Part shown: positions 49,440 to 60,300 of the stretch, one piece after another
Numbering within the stretch: the first letter of the stretch is position 1
Layout of the letters: each line of letters begins with the position of its first letter
Assembly: GCA_008694505.1 (NCBI GenBank)
Contig: VZDJ01000346.1
Location: 10,403,244-10,467,243 of the forward strand
DNA: 64,000 bases
Reading direction: 5' to 3'
Source: Cyanoderma ruficeps
Taxonomy: Eukaryota; Chordata; Aves; Passeriformes; Timaliidae
Translations under genes and position numbers: made by a program
Notes under the pieces: generated by a model
Database searches by the model: none
What the model saw: only the letters and a program-made list of their open reading frames with translations
What the model was told of the DNA's origin: nothing

Positions 49440-49960
49440 ATGAATCCCTAGACAGGATGGATGATTCTTAGGTCATTGGGTCCAAACCCTAGCTCTCAGA
49501 CAAGCAGTCTTAATAGCTTCTTTCATTACTATTTTATAGGTAGAGCTTGATTAGTTTAACTGTATTTTTCTCTCACTATTCTTACTTGAAGATGTACTAG
49601 TATACCATTCTCTTTACAGCTAGAAGCCATCTTCTAATTTCCTGCTTAAACCAGTCCCAGACAATTTGTGCCTGTTCTTTATTGTGTTCTGTCTCTGATA
49701 TTTGGCTTTACTTTTACAGCAACTTTTTATTTATTTTACTACAATTCAGATGTCTCCTATTTCTTAAATTATGCTCTGTATCCCCTAATCATCCTCCTAA
49801 CTCTCCAGTTGTAAGTTCATTTTTCTTGAAGATGGAAAAACAGGACTGTGTGTAGTGTTCAAGGCAAAGTTTTTACAGGACCACTGTGTTGGCACTAATG
49901 ATTCTTTCTTTACCATAAGTGGCTGGACTAATTCTCTCTCTCCAGTTGTTCTCCTCTTTT
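49440..49960 (-). mobile_element. Ancient CR1/L3-like LINE relic
   Basis: The stretch TTTCCTGCTTAAACCAGTCC then CAGACAATTTGTGCCTGTTC (about 49635-49678) matches the reverse complement of an old amniote CR1/L3 3' region. Downstream words such as GTAAGTTCATTTTTCTTGAA and GGACTGTGTGTAGTGTTC (49811-49861) continue it in order. Heavy divergence indicates great age. Confidence 0.55.
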
Positions 49961-50254
49961 ATCCTGCAGATTATTTGCCTTTCCTACTTGTTCTGTGGTA
50001 CGAATAACTTTTGTACATTGCTTTCTCAAAGACTTGATCTTGTACTGGGTACAGCTGGCTGTAGCTCTTTGAGAAGAAACTAGGAGCACGGAGACTAAAT
50101 GAGCTTGTATACCAGCAGCACAGTTAATCACAGATATATTTGGTGTTAATGAGTTATGTGACCTCCCTGCTCCACTGAGTAAAGGGTAAGGCCTAGGAGC
50201 AAAGCTAGGAGTCAGCATTACAATTCCTTACATGACCCTCTGTGAGCAGAGATT

Positions 50255-50730
50255 GTAGAATCATGAATGGCTTGGGTTGGAAGGGACCTTCAAAATCATC
50301 TTGTTCCAACTCCCTTGCCAAGAGCTGGGGTGCTACTCACTACATGAGGTTCTCCAGAGCCCCATCAAACCTCGCCTTGAACAAATCCAAGAGTGGGGCA
50401 TCTCTAAATTTCTCTGGGCCACCTGTTCCTGTGTCTCACCACCCACACACTAAAGAACTTCCTGACAGTGTATCTAAATATTTCACCTTTTACTTTAAAA
50501 CTGTTTCCCCTTGTCTCACCACTATTTGCCTGTGCAAAAAGTTGCTTTCCTTGCTTTACAAACTTCCTTTAGTACTGAAAGGCTGCAATGAGGTCTCCCT
50601 GGACCCTTCTCTTCTTCAGGCTGAACAATCCAAACTCTCTCAGCCTGTCTTCAGAGGAAAAGTTCTCCATTCATCTAATCATCTTTGTGGCCCTCCTCCG
50701 GACTTGCTCCAGCAGGGCCACGTCAGAACA
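50255..50730 (-). mobile_element. CR1 LINE 3' end, 5'-truncated
   Basis: The left edge TAGAATCATGAATGGCTTGG then GTTGGAAGGGACC is the reverse complement of the CR1 3' terminus. The match continues through CATCTCTAAATTTCTCTGGG, CTTGTCTCACCACTATTTG and CTTCTTCAGGCTGAACAATC up to CCTCCTCCGGACTTGCTCC. The 174-codon + strand frame across this region is antisense to the LINE and not a gene. This copy is the left arm of an inverted CR1 pair. Confidence 0.9.
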
Positions 50731-50807
50731 ATACTGATGACTGAGGAAACAGTTATTTCCTTTTAGTTTGTGATTTAATAGTTCCTAAATCCATGGAATT
50801 CAACAAG

Positions 50808-51500
50808 TCCTGGGGCAAGATCCTGCCCCTGGGTCAGGGAAACCCCATGCAAAGATGAAGACTGGGCAGGGAAGAGATTGAGAGAAACTGTGAGGAGACT
50901 TTGAGGTGTTGCTGCATGGAAAGGTGGACACAACCTGGCAATGTGTTCTTGCAGAGCAGAAAGCCAAGTATATCTTGGGCTGCAACTACAGAAGTATGGC
51001 CAACAGGTCAAAGGAAAACAGGTTCAATACCTCTGCTCATGTCTTGTGAGACCCCACTTGGAGTACTACAACCAGTTCTGGAGTCTCCAACACGTGAAGG
51101 ACATGGACGTACTGGAATAAGTCCAGAGAATGGCCACAGAGATGCTCAGAGGGCTGGATCACCTCTGGAGCCTGAAGACAGGCTGAGATATTTGGGGTAG
51201 CTCAAACTGGCTCTAGGGACACCTTATAGAACCTTCCAGTGTCTGAATGAAGGTCATAACAAGGAGAGAGAAGGACTTTTTACAAGGGCATGTAGTGATA
51301 GGACAAGGAAGAATGGCTTTAAACTGAAAGAGGGCAGGTTTAGATAGTATATTGAGAAGAAATTTTTTACTGTGTGGGTGGTGAGACACTGGAATAGGTT
51401 GCCCACAAAACCTGTGAATGCCCCATACCTGGAAGAGTTAAAGGCCAGGCTGGTTGGGTTTTTGAGCAACCTGGTCCAGTGGAAGGTGTTCCTGCCCATG
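50808..51500 (+). mobile_element. CR1 LINE fragment, ORF2 end to 3' UTR, lacking its terminus
   Basis: It starts within the late part of ORF2 (words TGGGTCAGGGAAACCCCATG, GAGACCCCACTTGGAGTACT), continues through GGACATGGACGTACTGGAAT, CAAGGGCATGTAGTGATAGG and GGTGGTGAGACACTGGAATA, and stops at GGTGTTCCTGCCCATG (51500). The last 60-70 bases and tail expected of a CR1 copy are absent or unrecognisable. The reading frame is broken by stops and indels. It lies head-to-head with the minus-strand CR1 just upstream. Confidence 0.9.
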
Positions 51501-52258
51501 AGTGATTTCGATAATGTTCCCAAGAACTTTGTTATCCTTAGTGACTTATGTGCAGCATACTCCTCTTCAGACCTATATATTTTCCTTAGCAATCCAAATA
51601 AATGAGGCATGTCCTGGATGCCACATCCTTAAGTTGGAACAACTTCTCTTCATTTTGATCTCCTTCTGTGTTTTTTTTATTTTATTTTGTTTTACTTTTT
51701 TTCCTGCATTTGCTTTAATTACTGATGTTTTATTTATTCTTTTTTTCCCTTTTCTGTCTGTTCATAATCAGTGGGAAAGTTCATTTCTTATAACTTTCCC
51801 CTGGACCTCAGTTTACTTTTTTTTTCACAAATCTGCTTCTTAAAAAAGTGCTCTGGCTTCTGGCCTTGCTTGGCATGCAGCATAGCATCCTTCTGTCAGA
51901 CAGCCACTCTTACCTTCTTGGATGTGTGTCTGGGAGAAGACATGTTTGGAAGAATTCAGTGATTGCCAGACGTTTGAGCTCAGAAACAGGAAGGAACTGC
52001 AAAAACTAGTTGTCTGAAAGTTTCAGTAGATACTTTCCACTCTGACAGCTGAGGTCAGAATGGAAATTAATTTATTAACTGGAATGTCATATGAGCTTCT
52101 CTTTGGACTTACGCTTGAACAAGTGAGGAATTTTCAAAATTAGTCTAATACCTAGTGTGTTTCATCTGCAGAATTAGTCTTTAGAGCATAATTTTGACCC
52201 TATTATCATGCTCTTTCCCACTGCACATAGTCATTATTAGATGCTCTTCCTCTTCTGC
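51501..52258 (+). other. RIMS2: RIMS2 intron 1, T-rich
   Basis: Contains a long T-rich stretch (51660-51780) and no supported gene. The 113-codon frame over it is a consequence of T-richness. Confidence 0.5.
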
Positions 52259-52801
52259 TTTGGTGGGTTGACCCTGGCCAGCAGCTAAACATGGCTGCTC
52301 ACTCCTTCTCCTCTCCTGTGGGATGGGGGAAAAAATAAAAGAAAGGCATAAAGATTTGTGGATCAAGGTGAAGGCAGTTTAATAGGTGAAGCTAAAGCTA
52401 TACTTGCAAGCAAAGTAAAGGAATTTATTAATTGCTTTCTACTGGCAGCCAGATATTTAACCAATTTCTGGTAAAACTGGCCTCAGAGTGTAACCATGAC
52501 TTTCCCAGCTTCCATGTCCCTTTCTTGAGTTTTTATTGCTCAGCAAAATGTCATATGGTATGGAACATCCTTTTGATCAATAGGATCAGCTCTTCCAGCC
52601 ATGTCTTCTTCCAGTTTCTTGCCAACACCAGCCTATTTCTGGAGCGATAGACTGGGAAAAAGCTTTTGCACTGTGCAAGCCCTGTTCAGCAATAATCAGA
52701 ATTCTGGTGTATCAACAGTGTAAGTCACAAATGCAAAAAAACTCAGGACGATAGAGGCTGCTGTGAAGAAAATTGACTCCATCCCAGCCAAATGTAGCAC
52801 A
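52259..52801 (-). mobile_element. Solo LTR of an avian endogenous retrovirus, antisense to RIMS2
   Basis: The + strand reads TTTGGTGGGTTGACCCTGGC at the left end and CATCCCAGCCAAATGTAGCA then CA at the right end. Reverse-complemented, this is a TG...CA LTR that I recall as common in birds (about 543 bp here). On the minus strand an AT-rich AATAAAAA box (52531-52538) follows the CCATATGACAT motif, where the family has its CRE-like site and TATA box. Both are decayed. Flanks TCTGC (52254-52258) and CCTGC (52802-52806) match at four of five bases, a good 5-bp target duplication for an ERVL-type integration. No internal coding sequence is present. Confidence 0.85.
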
Positions 52802-55800
52802 CCTGCAGAGATCCTATCTAAAAAACTCCACAACTGGGACAGGAGAATAGGAGAGTATTTGGAATCTAGAAGTGTTGTGTAGAACAAAGTTGTGCCTTTC
52901 ACTTGTGACACACAGCTATTCGGGTCGTTGGGAGATCGAAGAAGCATTCCTTTGTTGTACTTCCAGTTCCCCAACAGTTCTTTTTCCCTTACTATACCCT
53001 GAGGTGACCTTTCTCTTCCATTTAGACATTGATAAACTATATCAGTGATGGTCGGTTCATTTGGTGCTCATGTGCTTCACTGTGTTTATTCTCTGGCAAT
53101 ACAGTCATTCCTTCATCTCTGGACCAACACTTTTTTTTGTTGGCAGCCATTTTTGCCTGAAATCTAGAAAGTCTTATTGAAGATTATCCCTATATGTTTT
53201 TCTCAATAAGATTTCACTTAGAAAGGGATCCAAGATAAGTTCTAAATTTTTTTTAAAATTAAGATAGTCCTTCCCTTTTAAAATTGTATATTGTTCTGGA
53301 ACTGAAACATTGCTTCACATCTTGAATTCCACTTTCCATATGGGTTGTCTAGAATAATTTATATTTTATGTATATTAAACAAAACTATTTTGCCATTCTA
53401 TCTCTGAATCAGATACAAACAAAGACCCTCACAGTAAAGCTCCTAGAAATTCTTGAAGAACACAGAAAACCCACCAATTTTCTAATATATTTTCTAACTC
53501 TTCAGGTCCTCATTTTATAAACAGAAGTGAAGGTGTACAAAGATACACTACATCGGGTTGCCTTGCACTGGTCCTCCTAAGGATGGAACCTTTAAAATGA
53601 CAACTCTGATCTCTGTTATGGGAGCTAATAAAGAATTTGCATTGACTGTTCTTTGATTTCTCCTGAATGCATAGAACGAGTATGTGGGATATGTTGTCAG
53701 TGACTGTCAACAGTATTAGCAGAGGAAGGCTCTGGGTTGTGGGTTCTGGGTTTAGCTGAGTTGGGAAATAAGTGTAATGCATATTAGGATTTCTAGAGGA
53801 TTATAATGCAGCTCCTGTAAAATGCCTGAACCCAGCAGGGAGCTCAGGAAAAAGTGTCTTTTTATTCTTATTTCAACTGTCTGGATCAAAACCTGATATG
53901 ACTCACAGAAGCTCAGGCCTATCAATATAGATATGGTTGTGTTCAGCCCAGGTTAGAAGACTCCCCTTGCAGACTAAATGTCTGGAGAATTTGGCTTCTA
54001 AAATATAAGAATTCTGTTTAGTATGTATGATCTGAAGTAACTCTCTGAGTAACTTTTTTTTTTCTGGTTTCTGTGTGGTGTCCAATGGCACATCCTTTGT
54101 TAAATATTTAGGTCTTCCTCAAAAGATTGTTGCTCAATAATATAATTTAAAAAATAAGTAAAAAATAAAGCAGTTTGTTGTCTTGCACCTTTAATTATAT
54201 AGAGACCATTATAGAGGTATTTATAGAAAGAGTGAATTAAAACCTATGATGTAGAATGTCAGGTCAAACGGTTGAAAAGTGACAAAGTTTTATGCAATTG
54301 AAAACAGTATTTTATATCAGGAAGTGCACGATCATTCTTGTCTATTAATAATGAAGAATATTTTTTAAACTAAACCTACCTGAATTCATATATGTGTATA
54401 TACCTTTTCCCCTCACCTTTAAAATTGTAATGTATTAATTTTAGTTTCTTACCATGGAAAAATAATTTAGGAGCAGGGCATAGATATTGCTAAAAAAAAA
54501 AGTCCATAATCAGCTCTGAAAACTCAATAAGATTAATTTTACATTTATTAGGATGTAGGGGCTGATGTTATCTGTATGAAATAGTATGTCTTTTGTACAG
54601 CGTATGAGAACAGGAGAGACTAAAGGGAACTGATCCTGTGGTTATGTTTGAAAAATGGCTAAGTGAAAATGACAGTATGGAGTTCCTCATACATGTGGTT
54701 GAGTCCATCACCTTTCAGAAGGCAGAAAAAAGACAAAACAAAACCTCTAAAACAAAAGCTTAGTGCTTTATAGTTGCTAGATTTTAAATCCCAGGAATTT
54801 TTAATTAAACTCATGGCTTTTTTTCACTTTTGTTTTTTATCATGTGCAAACTCATATATCAGGAAAAGGAATGTTAGTAAATAATTTTCCTAAAAGTGAA
54901 TAAAGGTTAAAAGTAACATAAAATGTAGCACAGTGAAAATTTACACAGTAAATTGAAATGAATTTATTTCATTGTCTGAACAATGCTAGATAAATTAGTG
55001 GTGGTGAAAAATGGCTGAAAATGTATTTATTAATGTAGGAAAGTGACTTAAAAAGACAGAGATAACACATTAAGACAGTAATTTAAACTTTAAAAAAAAA
55101 TCAACAAAACTTTGCCCTTTTTATGTTCTCTTACAACACTGCGAGAACTCTAGAACAACTCAGAAGTGTAGAGGAACATATTTTTTCCTGCTGTAAATGT
55201 ATTTGTGGGAGGTTGTTGTCTGTGAATGTACACTTATATTACAAACATGGTATGCCTCACATACTACAGAATTGAAATGTACATTCCTAAAAAGAGAATT
55301 GCAATTTGTTTTCAATTGTGCTTGAAGAAAACTTTTTACATCACGAAATCAGTTTTTATGGGGAATAGACAGGATAGTACACTTAAATGTCTCTATCACA
55401 TACATTAATTCTTTATGTTTGTATAAAATTTTCCTCTGTTTTATTAAGGAGAACAAAGCAAGAAAGAGTGCCAGATTTTTAAAGAATGCTAAGTGAGGCA
55501 GGTGTAATCAGATTTGAAGTTAAAAGAGCACCTAGGTTGATTGGTGTAAACATGGAATAATATAATTGACTTGCTGACTCTTATTTTTAGAACACATATC
55601 AGTGTCACTCCCCACAGCAGCCTGTGCTTACAGAGGTTCTGGCTTACTTGGCTTGTGCTCACGTGCAGTGGAAGGTGGACCAGGAATGGTCATTTCCCAT
55701 GGATGGCTCCTGGTTAGGGGGGCAGTGCTGTATCTCAGCTGTGATTCACACAGCCTGTTCAAAGCACAGAAAGAACCAGTGTATCCAGCTAAATGTATTT

Positions 55801-58533
55801 CTAGATTTTCTTTCTAAGATTCTAAATAACACTGAAATTTATTGAAAAGTTTTGTCAGTGCATCAAGGTACATTTTTTTTATGAGATGGAAGCTCTTATT
55901 TAAAGGACTTAGACTTCCGAAGTATAATAAAATATATATAAGAATTGTATAATATTATGTATTTGGTATTTACTCTTTCTTATATCAGTGTAAAAATAGA
56001 TCATTTGAATACTTTGTTAACATTGTAGTTGTTGGTAAAAGGGAAGCCTTAAATAACTGTAGTTCTTGGGCCTTTCTGTCTTTGCAGAAAACCAGTAATT
56101 TCTACATCACAAAGTAATTGATATTTAGGAGGAATAAATTCCATTTCACTTCTTTGTTCATTAAATTGTGTCCATTTTCTCAAATAGAATTAGAAAACCA
56201 ATCATTTTGCTGCTTGTTTTTCAGCTGGCAAGGTGTGTTTCTGACCTGATGGTGGTTACCCACACTGTATGTATATGATATTACTAAATCACTGAACATT
56301 GGATTACTTTTCCCTGTCTTTTTTTTTTTTTCTGTTTAGTGATTGGAAATGGTGATTTGGTGTAGGAGGGGTCATGCTCTCTTATACTCCTTACAACATT
56401 TAACACTCAGGAGGCTGCCAGAGCTCAGGTTAATAATAATAATAGACTATCTGAGCTGCAATAGAGGAGTGATAGTCGGTTTTGAGGGGATCAATGGGTT
56501 TAGCATATAATTTAGCAGAAGAGCATGACGTCTTGGCCTGGAGTACATCCGGCACTCGCTGTTGTACTCAGCGCTGGCTCATGGGGGTGCTCCAGTCATG
56601 AGCTTGGGGCTCTGGAGGAGGTTTCTGGTCTGGTGCCAGTGGGAGGTGAAATGAAAGAGGAAGTAAAAGGCAAAGAAGAGACAAAAAAGGCAAACACAGG
56701 TTATATGTCTTTCCTCAAAGTTTTTTTCTGTGATTTTTAATAGCTATTTGAGATGCCTTTTATTAAAATTTTGGACTGACTGGGATATTTCTTAGGATGA
56801 GTCCAATGAATGCGTGTTACTGATGCCTTGGGTAGTGGGTCGCAGGAGATGAAGGGATGCAAATAGCTCTTCTGGCAAATGATGACTAAAGACATAATCC
56901 AATGCAGCCCATTCTTCAGCTGGTACTTTCCCATCATTTAAGGCTAGTTTCTGATCTTCTGTGTAGTTTACCATGCATCATTAACACATTGACCTTTGGT
57001 GACAGAAGTATATTCTGAAATAAAAGGTTTTTTCTGTTGCTAACTTGCTTTTTCTGCCTATTGTACATTTTCCTGTCAATAGTAATTCTCCTAAGACAAT
57101 TGAAATTTTAAGAGTCCTTATAGTAATTCAACATGAGAGATTTCTGATTTATTGCAAAAGCAGAATTCCTTCTTGTTCAGCATCTTCATGTCCTGAGTTG
57201 ATTGGGAATGAAACACAGTGGCAGAACAACTGTGACTTCAAGAAGCACAGTTCTAATAAAATAACCTAACTGGTTATTTTAGATTGAAGTTTAGGCCTTC
57301 AAATCTTGTCAGATTTGTATGTACTCTACCCTTACAGCTAGAATTTTTTTTTTGTATTTTTTTTGTACAGTTATCATTGTATCAGTTGTCACATTAACCT
57401 TCTGCTCAAGACAGAGAAAACTGCATGCTTGCACTGATGTAAACAGACCTTTTTCCTCCTTCAGAATTCCTTCTTTTTTTTTTTGTATCAGTTAATGCAA
57501 AAGAACAAAAGAATGTATACATTAATTTTATATAGTGTAAATATTACTTAATCAAGGTGAGGCTCAAATTTTTTTTTGATTTCCATTTTTTAAAATGAAA
57601 AATTAAAAAACAAGAATAAATACATTTTAGTGGAAATAAAAAGATTTGATAGAAATTAGTTAATTCAACCAAAATTTAGACTGAAATGATTGTACTGATT
57701 TATTTCTTTAGGATAACTTCTAAATATTCTGCTTATCCAGGTCATTATTTCAAAGTACACTTCTATATTAAACTCAGTGAAAGATCAGTATCTTTGTATA
57801 TCATAACTAAATCATCATGAAAATTAAGAATGACTTGCTGTTGTAGGAGAGCATTGAATTTTTTTTGCTTTATTTTTTAAAAAAATCACTATTGAAACAA
57901 TAGTTATTGTTGGACATGGTTAAGATTTTTTTTTCATGTAACATCTTAGGCTTCCTCTTCAGAAAGAAATACAAAATTGCTCTCACTGGTCAGTTTTACT
58001 CTGAAAGTTTCAAGCTGTTGTAAACTTAATTCAATATGCATCCTAACATTTTGTAGTTAAAATGTTTGGTCATCAATTTTACATCTATGAGAAGCTCCTC
58101 CTAAAGAGGTGTCATTATGACCATATGGTCTAACTTCTGTGTAACAGATTGTAGAATTTTTGTAGTAGTCTGTGAGAGAAATTTTGGCTATGAGAGCTAG
58201 TTAAAAATATATAGCTAGTCTTCTATATCTTTGCTGTATTTTTGGATATTCAACTTTGTGGTTTGAGTACTAGCAGAATTTGTGTCCTTTCATTGTAAAA
58301 CTAAAAAGAAATACTGATAAAAGCCAGGATGTGTTTATCAATACACATCACAGTATCCCTTGTCTTCCAAATGTGTATTAGCGTAAGCCCATATCTAAAA
58401 CATTTTTGGTCAATTGGAAAAGTCATGAAGCATAATCTTAAAAAATTTATCCAGATCTCATCATTATGTTTCATTTGCCTGCTTATTTTAATCATTAGGT
58501 TTGAGCAACTTTTCATAGGGGGACAACTGTTGG
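52802..58533 (+). other. RIMS2: RIMS2 intron 1, no gene seen
   Basis: AT-rich intron with poly-A and poly-T runs and a short (TAA)n at about 56431-56444. GC-richer patches at 55590-55800 and 56520-56680 carry short open frames I cannot assign. Confidence 0.5.
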
Positions 58534-58587
58534 AACTCTAAATCTCTTGTTTTCTATTAGAACTCTAAATCTCTTGTTTTCTATTAG
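58534..58587. repeat. Perfect 27-bp tandem duplication
   Basis: The 27-base unit beginning AACTCTAAATCTCTTG and ending TCTATTAG occurs twice without any mismatch (58534-58560 and 58561-58587). This implies a recent event. Confidence 0.95.
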
Positions 58588-58817
58588 AAAGGAAGATGTC
58601 TTTTATATATGAACTCATTGAAACACCTTAGATAACTTGTGTGAACTTCTGTGAACTGTCAAAAATGAAATGCCTGTTGGATATCCATGACATCTAGATG
58701 ATGAATTTATCTTTTTTGTATAGTATGTTTGGAAAATAAAAATAATTAAAAAATACAAGCAGCCAGACAACTTGTTGCCAGTTATGGTGAATCCTTTGAA
58801 AAGTAAATGTTAAAAAC

Positions 58818-58905
58818 GTTGTTTAGTGATGGACTTGGCAGTGTTACTTTAATGGTTGTACTGGATGATCTTAAAAGTCTTTTTCAACCTAAATGATTCT
58901 AGAAA
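58818..58905 (+). mobile_element. CR1 LINE 3' terminus, very short
   Basis: GTTTAGTGATGGACTTGGCA then GTGTTACTTTAATGG, GGATGATCTTAAAAGTC and CAACCTAAATGATTCTAG match the last 80 or so bases of a CR1 subfamily. This is an extreme 5' truncation. Confidence 0.85.
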
Positions 58906-60029
58906 TGTTGTGTTCACTTTGTCACATAGTGATAACATGCTCTGTCTTAAACAAAGAAGGATCAATGGCATCTGTTAGAACCCACCTGTCATGTTGCTGG
59001 ATATAGTTATTTCTTTGATGTATTATGCTTTAGGTAAAAACAATTACAGGAACTGTGCTTGCACATTTCAGTACAAATATTCATTACCCTATTTAATTTT
59101 TTTACAGCTAGTACATTTTATAGTAAGTTCTGACAATCAAAAAAATGGAACATGCATAGATTTTGCTGTTTCAGCTTTTCAGATGACAAAGCTAAGGTGA
59201 TACTTCAACTCTTTCTTTTAGACAGTATGTACTTAAATGAAAAGCACAATTAATTTGTTTTTACTCTAGTACTTATCTATCATTTAGACAACTGGCAAAT
59301 CTTATTTGTCTAGACGTTTCTTTGAATCCTCCTTCAAATGTGTGACTTTGTAGACTGCAATAATATTTGGAAATGGATAGGTAGTGTAATGAATGATGAC
59401 AGAATAAAATGTAATTTAGGAAGTGGAGCTGAGACTTGTTTGTGGAATGAGCCATTTCTGTTTGAAATAGAATGAAAGCAGCACTGATACTAGCAGTGAA
59501 CAATGAATGTGCTAATTTGCCTTGAACAGTCATGCTTACCTTAAGAAAAGTGAATAATCTCCAAAATTTCTAAGTTTACCCACAGTCTAAGGAATATATG
59601 CAAGATCAGGTTGTCTAAGAAATTTATCTTCTGACCTATGCCTACCTATCACCATGCAGCCAAGTATTTGTTCTAGAGCTCCTTGCATGTCTAAGTTTGG
59701 GCCTTAGCACGTGCACAGATATGTCTTAACAGGAAGAAAGAAGAGATTCAGCTTGTCATAGTCAAAAAAGAGTCAGAAAACTCCTAAACTTTGTCTGAGC
59801 ATCATCAGACATACAGCAGGCTCACCTCATGAAAACCTATGGTTTTGAGTCTGTCATAAAAGTTGTTTTAATAAGGAAATGACAGAAGGTGACCAGAACA
59901 AGCCCAGACAACAAAAGATCTGGAGGAACATTACCAGTTCTGGGCTACCAGTTAGACTTTAATGTCTGTGCACTACACCCTGAGCACACCTGACAGTCCA
60001 AGCAGTTTTTCACCTACTTGTTCAGTCCT
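58906..60029 (+). other. RIMS2: RIMS2 intron 1, nothing recognised
   Basis: AT-rich, no supported gene or repeat. Confidence 0.5.
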
Positions 60030-60300
60030 TGTGTCCCCAGTTTGTCTAGAAGGATGCCATGGGATACCAGGTCATGGGGCTTTACCTTCACTTCACATGG
60101 CCAGTCATTTCATCAGACATGGCAATGGGGGAATTCACACGTGTTTGCATTCTTTTGTGCATGAAAATGGCATCCACTAGGATATGTCCCATAACCTTCC
60201 ATGAATGTCTGATAGGATGTTCATTCTCCCAGGTGTTGAACCTATGGTATTATGCAAAAAATGCAAAGGCTGACAGGAAAGCAAGCTCTGTAGTCCTGCA
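60030..60300 (-). mobile_element. Probable ancient CR1-like reverse-transcriptase relic
   Basis: Words such as GAAGGATGCCATGGGATACC (about 60050) and TGAAAATGGCATCCACTAGG then ATATGTCCCATAACCTTCC (60160-60200) resemble the reverse complement of the CR1 reverse-transcriptase region upstream of the palm. Divergence is high. The 132-codon + strand frame at 60059-60457 is antisense to this and is not considered a gene. Confidence 0.4.

Noticed and set aside
50242..50766. 174-codon + strand frame
   Set aside because: It is the antisense of a CR1 3' fragment.
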